A stretch of 5,986 nucleotides of DNA from Candidatus Susulua stagnicola. GTDB taxonomy: Bacteria > Omnitrophota > Gorgyraeia > Duberdicusellales > 4484-171. Both the position numbers and the translations under genes were made by a program. This document shows, one piece after another, positions 1-4,402 of the stretch. Location of the stretch: the NCBI GenBank assembly GCA_030765735.1, contig JAVCBZ010000016.1, positions 1 to 5,986 of the forward strand, in the 5' to 3' direction. The notes below the pieces were generated by a model that saw only the letters and a program-made list of their open reading frames with translations, did no database searches and was not told the origin of the DNA. Every line of letters starts with the position of its first letter. The first letter of the stretch is position 1.

Positions 1-214
1 GAGTAGTTGGTCGTTTAGGATGACGAGAAATTTGAATTTTTTGCCAAGGAGAAAGCTTAGAATAGATATCTTTTTTGAGGTTCTTTAATTTACTAATTAG
101 ATCACTAATTTCCGAAGAAAGATCTACGTTTTTTTCTTCAGAAAACTTTTTTATCCCTTCTATTTTCTTCTCTAACTCAATAATTGGTTTTTCAAAATCC
201 CAATTTTGTCTCAT
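1..214 (-). CDS. accA: Acetyl-CoA carboxylase carboxyltransferase subunit alpha, N-terminal part
   Basis: This is the first 71 codons of AccA; the rest lies beyond the left edge of the window. With AccD, AccA forms the cytoplasmic carboxyltransferase that moves the carboxyl group from biotinyl-BCCP to acetyl-CoA to make malonyl-CoA, the first step of fatty acid synthesis. Recognition rests on the family N-terminus: the WDFEKPIIELEKKI opening, a coiled-coil-like helical stretch (residues about 10-52), then LSPWQKIQISRHPKRPTT at residues 54-71, matching the usual tPWQ.vqiaRHP.RP.t block. The start ATG (212-214) is preceded by GGAG at 226-229, a slightly long 11-base spacing. It begins 19 bases after the stop of the L,D-transpeptidase gene, so the two are probably co-transcribed. 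A stand-alone alpha subunit is the usual bacterial arrangement. accD is not in view. Confidence 0.9.
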   Translation of the reverse strand, partial: MRQNWDFEKPIIELEKKIEGIKKFSEEKNVDLSSEISDLISKLKNLKKDIYSKLSPWQKIQISRHPKRPTT

Positions 215-233
215 AAGTTATCACACTCCAATC

Positions 234-1061
234 TTAATCAATGATGATGACTTCAGACCCAACAGGAACAATATCAAATAAAGCTTCGACGTCTTCATTT
301 TTCATTCTCACACAGCCTAAAGTAATTTGTTTTCCTAACTCGTTAGGCTTAGTTGTTCCATGAATACCATAGCCTTCTATTTCTACTCCTCCATTGTCAA
401 TTCCTTTTAATCCCATCCATCTTGCCCCAAGAACATTATCTGGACTATCTGGAGGAATAATTGCACCAGTTTTATACCAAGTAGGTTTTATAAGCTTATC
501 GTTGGCGATATGGAAAACTCCTGTAGGGGTTGAATTATCTTTTCCAGTAGAAACAATATAAGTTTTAATAACTTCTCCACCTCTCTTTAAGAAAAGAAGA
601 TTTTGAGATTTATCTACAACTATAGAAAACTTACAAGTGCTTATTTTTAATTTTTGATTTGGCCGAATTATATCCGAAGGTAAATTATTTGCTTTTTTTA
701 TAAGATTTACTGTAGTACCAAATTTCTTAGCAATTCTTTCCAAAGCATCGCCATATTTAACTATATAGTTAGTACTATACTCATCTATAATCGATGAAAA
801 AATAAGCTTAATGTTTATTTCCTCTAATCTTTCCTGAATCTTCTTTAGCTTCTTAAAATCACCAGTTTTTTCTCCTGCTTCCTGATAAAGATTTCTTGCT
901 TTTAAAAGATCTCCACTATCAAAAACATTCTCTACTTCTTTTAAAGAAAAACTACCGCTAGCAACATTCTGTTCTTTACTATTTTTTGAAGGCAAACTCA
1001 AGGCCAATACAATAGCTACGATAACCCCGCCAATTATAATTTTTATATATCCTTTTTTCAT
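234..1061 (-). CDS. LysM-domain L,D-transpeptidase (YkuD family), membrane-anchored
   Basis: This 275-residue envelope enzyme is predicted to form 3-3 peptidoglycan cross-links or attach proteins to peptidoglycan, acting outside the cytoplasmic membrane. Residues 1-6 are basic, and 7-23 form a hydrophobic segment without an obvious lipobox or signal cleavage site, so it is likely an N-terminal anchor. Residues about 40-90 form a helical linker. Residues 97-140 are a LysM domain (YIVKYGDALERIAKKFGTT..IKKANNL....I.PNQKLKI). Residues about 143-274 are the YkuD catalytic domain, with His234 in GIHGTT, the nucleophile Cys250 and Arg252 in TLGCVRM. His and Cys are 16 residues apart, as in the family. 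The usual SHGC histidine next to the cysteine is Leu248 here. The start has AGGAG at 1066-1070, four bases before the ATG. It sits 13 bases after the DUF212 gene. Family assignment is firm; the exact substrate is unknown. Confidence 0.9.
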   Translation of the reverse strand: MKKGYIKIIIGGVIVAIVLALSLPSKNSKEQNVASGSFSLKEVENVFDSGDLLKARNLYQEAGEKTGDFKKLKKIQERLEEINIKLIFSSIIDEYSTNYIVKYGDALERIAKKFGTTVNLIKKANNLPSDIIRPNQKLKISTCKFSIVVDKSQNLLFLKRGGEVIKTYIVSTGKDNSTPTGVFHIANDKLIKPTWYKTGAIIPPDSPDNVLGARWMGLKGIDNGGVEIEGYGIHGTTKPNELGKQITLGCVRMKNEDVEALFDIVPVGSEVIIID

Positions 1062-1074
1062 AAAACTCCTTAAT

Positions 1075-1524
1075 CTAGTGATAAACCATAAGGGTTATAA
1101 TAACCCCTACAAGGCCACCCATAAAAACTTCTATTGGAGTATGCCCTACTAATTCTCCTAATCTATCCTCTCTAAGTTTTTTCCCTTCTTGGAAATCCAT
1201 CATTATTTTGTTAAGAATTTTAGCTTGGAATCCTATAGACCTCCGCCAAGTTTGAGCATCAAACATAGTAATCATGGCAAAGAGCACACTTAAAGCAAAG
1301 AATGGTGAAGAACTGCCTAATTCTTTACCCATGCACACCACTAAAGATACTACAGCAGCACTATGAGTAGACGGCATCCCCCCTGTTCCAAGAAGCCAAT
1401 AAAAATTAAACTTTCTTTCTTTTATTAATCCTAAGAGAATCTTCAAGCCTTGTGCGACCAAAGCACTAAAGAACATCGCCCCAAAAGCCTTGTTATTACT
1501 TAATCCTTGCCAAAATTCATTCAT
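1075..1524 (-). CDS. Divergent PAP2 (acid phosphatase/vanadium-dependent haloperoxidase-related, DUF212/YuiD) membrane protein
   Basis: This is a 149-residue integral membrane protein of the DUF212 family, a divergent branch of the PAP2 phosphatases. The family's PAP2-like SGHP/PSSHS motif appears as GTGGMPSTHS (residues 46-55). Other family signatures are FDA (88-90), RRSIGFQAKILNKI (94-107) and LGELVGHTPIEV (122-133). Hydrophobic stretches at about 12-32, 53-65, 73-90 and 131-147 suggest four membrane segments. The length is normal (about 140-160 in the family). A lipid or isoprenoid pyrophosphate phosphatase role is an inference from the distant PAP2 relationship; YuiD-type proteins have no secure activity. 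It is the first gene of the minus-strand run leading to the L,D-transpeptidase and accA. No Shine-Dalgarno is visible before its ATG, but a promoter lies just upstream. A second, out-of-frame ATG overlaps the start region. Confidence 0.88.
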   Translation of the reverse strand: MNEFWQGLSNNKAFGAMFFSALVAQGLKILLGLIKERKFNFYWLLGTGGMPSTHSAAVVSLVVCMGKELGSSSPFFALSVLFAMITMFDAQTWRRSIGFQAKILNKIMMDFQEGKKLREDRLGELVGHTPIEVFMGGLVGVIITLMVYH

Positions 1525-1533
1525 TAGGCTACT

Positions 1534-1562
1534 ATTATAGGGAAAAAAATCAATTTAAGCAA
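1534..1562 (-). promoter_or_regulatory. Sigma70-type promoter of the DUF212-ldt-accA run
   Basis: On the minus strand, TTGCTT (1557-1562), a 17-base spacer and a perfect TATAAT (1534-1539) form a plausible promoter. Transcription would start near 1526-1528, only a few bases before the DUF212 ATG at 1524. That would give a nearly leaderless message and fits the absence of a ribosome binding site. The -35 box is weak (3 of 6 bases). Confidence 0.6.
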
Positions 1563-1604
1563 CAAAATTTTTATCTTTAAACGTAATCAGTTTTAAGAAA
1601 TAAC

Positions 1605-1633
1605 TTGACAAAAAGTATTTTCTATAAATAATG
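1605..1633 (+). promoter_or_regulatory. Strong sigma70-type promoter pointing into the IS110 element
   Basis: A perfect TTGACA (1605-1610), a 17-base spacer and AATAAT (1628-1633, 5 of 6 consensus) read on the plus strand. Transcription would start at about 1640, at or inside the left end of the insertion sequence, and run antisense to the transposase. Without the element, the next plus-strand gene would be the small basic protein now at 3255. This was therefore probably that gene's promoter. Confidence 0.55.
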
Positions 1634-1644
1634 CTTTAAAGCAT
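1631..1644. repeat. Perfect 14-bp palindrome at the left IS110 junction
   Basis: ATGCTTTAAAGCAT is fully self-complementary and is centred between 1637 and 1638, inside the candidate 7-bp direct repeat TTTAAAG. It spans the proposed junction, so half may come from the target and half from the element. A second imperfect inverted repeat (TATCC/GGATA, 1648-1652 and 1659-1663) follows immediately inside the element. Confidence 0.6.
1635..1641. repeat. Direct repeat TTTAAAG, transposase-distal end of the IS110 element
   Basis: This 7-bp sequence recurs at 3114-3120 and is a candidate core shared between element and target. A short AT-rich match could be coincidental. Its position just outside both non-coding arms supports it. 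Confidence 0.45.
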
Positions 1645-1683
1645 AGATATCCTATAAAGGATAAAGTAAAAAATAACAAATTT

Positions 1684-1701
1684 TCAAAGAACGTTCATTG
1701 A
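1684..1701. repeat. Imperfect palindrome just downstream of the transposase stop
   Basis: TCAAAGAACGTTCATTGA matches its own reverse complement at 16 of 18 positions, around a perfect GAACGTTC centre. On the transposase strand it is followed by a T-rich stretch. It could be a weak terminator or a structural motif of the element's right end. Function is not established. Confidence 0.4.
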
Positions 1702-1704
1702 CAA

Positions 1705-2925
1705 TTAAACAGGCATAAAAACTCTTTCAGGGCGATACAATTCGCCGCTTTTAAGCATGCTTAAGCATAAATGAGCTAATTTTTTGGCAACATATATTAA
1801 AGCTTGCTTGCCGGCTTTGCCTTGAGATCGTTTTTTCTGATATAATGCTCTAAACTCAGTATTATGTTTAATACAAGCAACAGCAGCTATATATAAAGCG
1901 GAACGTAAATATGCTGGTCCGCGTTTAGCTATCTTATTTGCTTTAAAAGTTTCACCGGATTGATAGATTTTAGGATAAAAACCTACATATCCGATAATCT
2001 TTTTAGAATCTTTAAAAGATTGGGCATCAACACCTACGGCAGATATGATAGAGGCAATAGTTTTTAGTCCTACACCGGGGATAGAGAGTAAATTACCGCC
2101 GGGGAAATCAAAAGGTTCATTGTCATCTTTAGATGATAGAATATTTTCAATTTCTTGATTGAGTTCATCAATAGATTTATTTATATTTTGAACTTGTTCT
2201 ATCATAATATTAAGATTTATGGCTCGAGCATTAGCTGCTCTGCCGGAATATATAGAGTCTTTAGCTGTCTGTATAAGATGTATTATTTCTTTGATATTAA
2301 AATTATTGCCTTTGATTGAGCGAACGATTTTCTCAATATGTTTTGGTTTTGCCTGGGCTAAGTGTTTTGCTGTAGAGAATTTTTTAAGAATGCTGGCCGC
2401 GGCGATACCAAAAGGTTTTTTTAACTTTGTTTGCTCATATTCAGGAAAGACTAAAGCCAGTAAGCTTAATGCTTGTCTTTTGTAGTCTTTTTGATCTTTG
2501 ATAAGCCTATACCTGAGTTTAGTAAAATCCTTTAGGATTTGAACGGTTTCTTCAGGTACAAAGCTTTGAGCGTATTCGTTTGAACGCATGAGTCCGGCGA
2601 TAACATAAGCGTCAATATCGTCAGTTTTTGCTTTTTTACGCAGGGCTTCTCTGAACTTGTTTGTCTGATGGGGGTTAAGAACAACTATTTTAAATTTTTG
2701 TTCAGTTAGAAAACAATAAATGTTTTCCCACCAGATACCGGTGGCTTCAATGCCGATAAGTAGATTTTCAGAGTTTAGGCTGTGTTTTTTAAAACGTTCG
2801 ATCAGCTCATTGAATTCATATTTGTTGTTTTTAAGCGTAAATGGTTTTACGCTTTTTTCGCCGTCATTATCGAGAATGACACAACGGGCGGTTGATTTTG
2901 AGATATCGATACCAAGATAGTTCAT
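1705..2925 (-). CDS. IS110-family transposase (bridge-RNA-type DEDD/serine recombinase)
   Basis: This 406-residue recombinase moves the surrounding element. The N-terminal RuvC-like DEDD_Tnp_IS110 domain (residues about 3-160) carries the acidic residues Asp7 (LGIDISK), Glu60 (IGIEATG), Asp102 and Asp105 (KTDDIDA). A helical, coiled-coil-like region spans about 130-265. The C-terminal Transposase_20 domain (about 278-365) begins with LLSIPGVGLKTIASIISAVG and contains YVGFYPKIYQSGE, where Ser323 is the expected catalytic serine, followed by KRGPAYLRSALYIAA. All hallmark residues are present and the frame is open, so the enzyme looks functional. The start has AGGAGG (2935-2940) nine bases upstream. 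In characterised relatives (IS621) the enzyme works with a bridge RNA encoded in the non-coding end; a candidate lies immediately upstream here. The flanking genes are unrelated host genes. Confidence 0.95.
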   Translation of the reverse strand: MNYLGIDISKSTARCVILDNDGEKSVKPFTLKNNKYEFNELIERFKKHSLNSENLLIGIEATGIWWENIYCFLTEQKFKIVVLNPHQTNKFREALRKKAKTDDIDAYVIAGLMRSNEYAQSFVPEETVQILKDFTKLRYRLIKDQKDYKRQALSLLALVFPEYEQTKLKKPFGIAAASILKKFSTAKHLAQAKPKHIEKIVRSIKGNNFNIKEIIHLIQTAKDSIYSGRAANARAINLNIMIEQVQNINKSIDELNQEIENILSSKDDNEPFDFPGGNLLSIPGVGLKTIASIISAVGVDAQSFKDSKKIIGYVGFYPKIYQSGETFKANKIAKRGPAYLRSALYIAAVACIKHNTEFRALYQKKRSQGKAGKQALIYVAKKLAHLCLSMLKSGELYRPERVFMPV

Positions 2926-2944
2926 AAAATCAGTCCTCCTTTTG

Positions 2945-3107
2945 ATAAATAGAAAGTTGTTAAGAGTAGTTCTTTTTCAGATTATGGGAGTATGTTCCAG
3001 CAGGTTTGGCCTAAATATAGCCTGGGATATGAAAGGTAGCTTTGTATCAACAGAGCCCCTTAGTATCCTGAATGAATATTCACAGGCACAACCGCAGGAA
3101 GCAGCAC
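2945..3107 (-). ncRNA. Candidate bridge RNA of the IS110 element
   Basis: This non-coding region upstream of the transposase, read on the same (minus) strand, has a strong modular fold. A 5' hairpin CTGC-TTCCT-GCGG comes first. Next is a small hairpin built on GAAT/ATTC and CCT/AGG (about 3068-3087). The first large loop is closed by GGATA/TATCC (3064-3068 with 3025-3029) and AAGG/CCTT (3058-3061 with 3033-3036) around a 21-base loop. The second is closed by CAGG/CCTG (3021-3024 with 3001-3004) around a 16-base loop. Two successive looped domains before the transposase are the layout of known IS110 bridge RNAs (target-binding, then donor-binding loop). The 5' end near AGTGC (about 3107) follows an AT-rich TAAATATAG that could act as a -10. 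The 3' end is undefined. Folding was done by eye. Confidence 0.6.
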
Positions 3108-3113
3108 TCTATA

Positions 3114-3120
3114 TTTAAAG
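3114..3120. repeat. Direct repeat TTTAAAG, transposase-proximal end of the IS110 element
   Basis: This is the partner of 1635-1641. It overlaps a 9-base sequence (CTATATTTA, 3109-3117) whose reverse complement occurs in the second loop of the candidate bridge RNA (3012-3020). Confidence 0.45.
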
Positions 3121-3254
3121 ATCTTCTTTAAAAGAAGTCTTAAGGAGATATGCAAGCTGTCTCCCAACTGAAAAAGGATTACCCTTTTATTTTAACATTA
3201 TTAACAGATAACTCATACTAAAGTAATAGTGTGAGAATTATACCAGGAGGTTTT
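3121..3254 (+). other. Leader region of the small basic protein gene, with several hairpins
   Basis: This 134-base stretch between the IS110 end and the start codon contains three inverted repeats. CTTCTTT/AAAGAAG has a one-base centre at about 3123-3137. GGAGA/TCTCC flanks an 11-base loop at about 3143-3163. AAAAGG/CCTTTT at about 3172-3188 is followed by a T-rich run and could be a weak terminator in either direction. No strong promoter is visible here; TTAACA at 3192-3197 has only a poor -10 partner (TACTAA, 3216-3221). Confidence 0.4.
3212..3235 (+). promoter_or_regulatory. Hairpin just upstream of the small basic protein ribosome binding site
   Basis: CTCATACTA and TAGTGTGAG pair over nine positions (one G-U wobble) around the six-base loop AAGTAA. 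The hairpin ends nine bases before the AGGAGG at 3245-3250. It could be a DNA operator or an mRNA structure affecting translation. That role is inferred from position only. Confidence 0.4.
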
Positions 3255-3422
3255 ATGGGAAGACCAAAAAAAGAGTTAAAAAAAATTCACAAGAAAAAGA
3301 CTAACAAAGCTCACGAAGAAGCTAAGCAACATTCAAAGGGAAAAATTCCTTATGAAAAGCTTACCCGGCTTGCGAAAAGTTTTATAAAAAAAGGTAAAAA
3401 AAAGAAAACAACTTCTGCTTAA
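3255..3422 (+). CDS. Small, very basic, lysine-rich protein of unknown function
   Basis: This 55-residue protein starts MGRPKKELKKIHKKK and ends in a lysine run (KKGKKKKTTSA), with about a third of its residues lysine. The middle (IPYEKLTRLAKSFIKKG, residues 31-47) could form an amphipathic helix. There are no cysteines, membrane segments or recognised catalytic motifs. The start at 3255 is chosen because a perfect AGGAGG (3245-3250) stands four bases upstream; an upstream in-frame start near 3231 would translate through this site and lacks its own. Composition suggests a nucleic-acid- or ribosome-associated protein. I do not recognise the family with certainty and assign no function. It is the only plus-strand gene in this part, converging on the zinc-ribbon gene. 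Its nearest strong promoter lies on the far side of the IS110 element. Confidence 0.7.
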   Translation: MGRPKKELKKIHKKKTNKAHEEAKQHSKGKIPYEKLTRLAKSFIKKGKKKKTTSA

Positions 3423-3468
3423 TTTAGCTAAAATTGTAGTGCTTCTTTACTTTTATTACCCTAAAACT

Positions 3469-3765
3469 TTATTCTTCTGAGTCTCCCTGGCTAATATCCT
3501 CTTTTATCCCAAGATTATCCTTAATGTTTTTTCGTCCATTCTTAGCAACAACATTTATTAATTTCTCCGTGCTAAGTATTGACCAAACAAGCCCACATTC
3601 TCCACAAGCAGAAAAATCATTCTTCTTTACTCGGACATTTATCCCAAACAATAAGAAGCGCTTCAATTCTTTAGGTCTAAAAAATGCTTCCGGAGAAATA
3701 TAATCAACTTGGTTAAAAATGCTTCCTCTTACAATTTTTTCACTACCACAGCTTGGACATTTCAT
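3469..3765 (-). CDS. Small zinc-ribbon protein
   Basis: This 98-residue protein opens with MKCPSCGSEKIVRG and has a second pair at ACGECGLVW, so Cys3, Cys6, Cys54 and Cys57 form a CxxC...CxxC zinc ribbon with a 47-residue insert. The C-terminal 40 residues are polar and acidic (ending DISQGDSEE) and probably flexible. Its function is unknown. The start at 3765 is preferred: AAGGAGA (3771-3777) lies six bases upstream, whereas the longer in-frame ATG at 3790-3792 overlaps the tRNA 3' end and has no ribosome site. The gene begins 26 bases after the tRNA-Met and is probably transcribed with it. It converges with the small basic protein gene (46-base gap), where I see only a TTTAGCTAAA palindrome and no clear terminator. 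Confidence 0.8.
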   Translation of the reverse strand: MKCPSCGSEKIVRGSIFNQVDYISPEAFFRPKELKRFLLFGINVRVKKNDFSACGECGLVWSILSTEKLINVVAKNGRKNIKDNLGIKEDISQGDSEE

Positions 3766-3791
3766 TTTTGTCTCCTTTTTTAAATAAAACA

Positions 3792-3865
3792 TGGCGGCGA
3801 GTGGACTTGAACCACCGACAAAACGGGTATGAGCCGTTTGCTCTACCAGCCTGAGCTACGCCGCC
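3792..3865 (-). tRNA. tRNA-Met (anticodon CAT)
   Basis: The minus strand gives a complete 74-base cloverleaf including the discriminator A. The acceptor stem GGCGGCG pairs with CGCCGCC. The D arm is GCTC..GAGC with GG in its loop. The anticodon stem AACGG/CCGTT encloses CTCATAC (anticodon CAT), the variable loop is five bases, and the T arm is GGTGG TTCAAGT CCACT with one G-U pair. The fully paired first base pair and the absence of three consecutive G-C pairs in the anticodon stem argue against initiator tRNA. Overall similarity favours elongator Met over the lysidine-type Ile-CAT. CCA is not encoded, so it must be added after transcription. Confidence 0.93.
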
Positions 3866-3878
3866 AGAAAGTATTTAA

Positions 3879-3887
3879 ATTATATCA
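3879..3887 (-). promoter_or_regulatory. Extended -10 promoter of tRNA-Met
   Basis: TGATATAAT on the minus strand is a perfect extended -10 (TGnTATAAT). Transcription would start roughly 7-10 bases before the mature tRNA 5' end at 3865. No good -35 is present at the right distance, which an extended -10 can tolerate. Confidence 0.5.
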
Positions 3888-3903
3888 AAGTCTTGGGGAA
3901 AAA

Positions 3904-3932
3904 TCTATACTAAAATTTAAGAGTAGTGTCAA
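3904..3932 (-). promoter_or_regulatory. Sigma70-type promoter upstream of tRNA-Met
   Basis: A perfect TTGACA (3927-3932), a 17-base spacer and TATAGA (3904-3909) read toward the tRNA. The -35 box contains the TGA stop codon (3929-3931) of the upstream membrane protein gene, so promoter and coding end are interleaved. Confidence 0.65.
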
Positions 3933-4180
3933 GGTATCTTCATACAAGACTCTATACCTTCAGGGGTCTTTATTGTTATATCTAAAAATTTTAAAAGGCA
4001 GCCTAATCCTACACTAAAAACAAACCCAGCAATGATATAAAATAGAATATTATTTTGAATAACAAAAGCAAAAATTCCAAAAGCAATTGTTAAGATCGCA
4101 ATTATTACAGTATACCTACAAAATATTACATTAATACGTTCTCTAACGGTGGGTTTTCTAGGCTTTAATGCGGTTTTCAT
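3929..4180 (-). CDS. Small membrane protein with two transmembrane segments, unknown function
   Basis: This 83-residue protein has a basic N-terminus (MKTALKPRKPTVRER) that should stay in the cytoplasm, then two hydrophobic helices at about residues 23-41 and 45-63 joined by a short polar turn (QNN). A cytoplasmic tail ends PEGIESCMKIP. I recognise no family motif. The start is supported by AGGAG at 4185-4189, four bases before the ATG, within a purine-rich stretch. It lies upstream of tRNA-Met and the zinc-ribbon gene on the same strand, and its stop overlaps the tRNA promoter. Its own promoter is unclear; TTGACT with TATTGA about 15 bases downstream (around 4195-4222) is a weak candidate. 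Confidence 0.65.
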   Translation of the reverse strand: MKTALKPRKPTVRERINVIFCRYTVIIAILTIAFGIFAFVIQNNILFYIIAGFVFSVGLGCLLKFLDITIKTPEGIESCMKIP

Positions 4181-4189
4181 TTTACTCCT

Positions 4190-4402
4190 CTCCCCTCAAT
4201 ATCCTCTTTCATAAGAAGTCAAGGACGCAGATAAAATTGCTTTTTATAAAACCAGCCATATAAAAAATAAATGGCGGGGTCGATGGGCCCGACTATGCTC
4301 TTTGTGTTTAGACTAAACACTTTGATAAGTTTCGTCGGGTAAAATTCTACATTACAAAGCCATACGAAGCCTGCTCCTATGAAATTCTTACACAATAGCG
4401 AA
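4190..4402. other. Intergenic stretch with no supported gene
   Basis: I see no convincing gene. The left part holds the upstream region of the membrane protein gene. The right part contains a GTCG/CGAC inverted repeat around GGGCCC (4280-4294), the perfect 17-base palindrome at 4304-4320, and a short open frame (about 4322-4396) ending at a TAG just before the duplicated cassette. Its higher local GC and mixed character suggest mobile-element debris. Confidence 0.4.
4304..4320. repeat. Perfect 17-base palindrome GTGTTTAG-A-CTAAACAC
   Basis: Eight-base arms match exactly around a single central A, the shape of a dimeric repressor operator. No strong promoter was found beside it. It may be a leftover regulatory or recombination site of the adjacent cassette. 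Confidence 0.55.

Larger units (their letters stand above)
1635..3120 (-). mobile_element. IS110-family insertion sequence, apparently complete
   Basis: The element comprises the intact IS110 transposase (1705-2925), about 190 bases of structured non-coding DNA upstream of it (2926-3113) and about 65 bases downstream. The proposed ends are the only notable matching sequence outside both flanks: the 7-bp direct repeat TTTAAAG at 1635-1641 and 3114-3120. This gives an element of about 1.48 kb, within the normal IS110 range. IS110 elements lack conventional terminal inverted repeats and share a short core with the target, so a short direct repeat is what one would see. The long non-coding side lies upstream of the gene, as in the IS110 group; the IS1111 group has it downstream. 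The exact ends are inferred and could be off by several bases. Confidence 0.7.

Noticed and set aside
75..281. Open frame of 68 codons on the plus strand
   Set aside because: It is antisense to accA and the end of the L,D-transpeptidase, with low-complexity composition and no ribosome site.
2219..2485. Plus-strand open frame inside the transposase (also 2720-2920)
   Set aside because: Both lie antisense to a clearly coding IS110 transposase and have no recognisable protein features.
1635..3120. IS1111-type arrangement with the guide RNA downstream of the transposase
   Set aside because: The downstream non-coding arm is only about 65 bases. The long structured arm is upstream, as in the IS110 group.
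3766..3792. Longer start for the zinc-ribbon protein (nine more residues)
   Set aside because: That ATG overlaps the 3' end of tRNA-Met and lacks a ribosome site. The start at 3765 has one and begins directly with the zinc-binding CPSC.
3829..4017. Plus-strand open frame of 62 codons
   Set aside because: It runs antisense across the tRNA and the membrane protein gene. No start signal.
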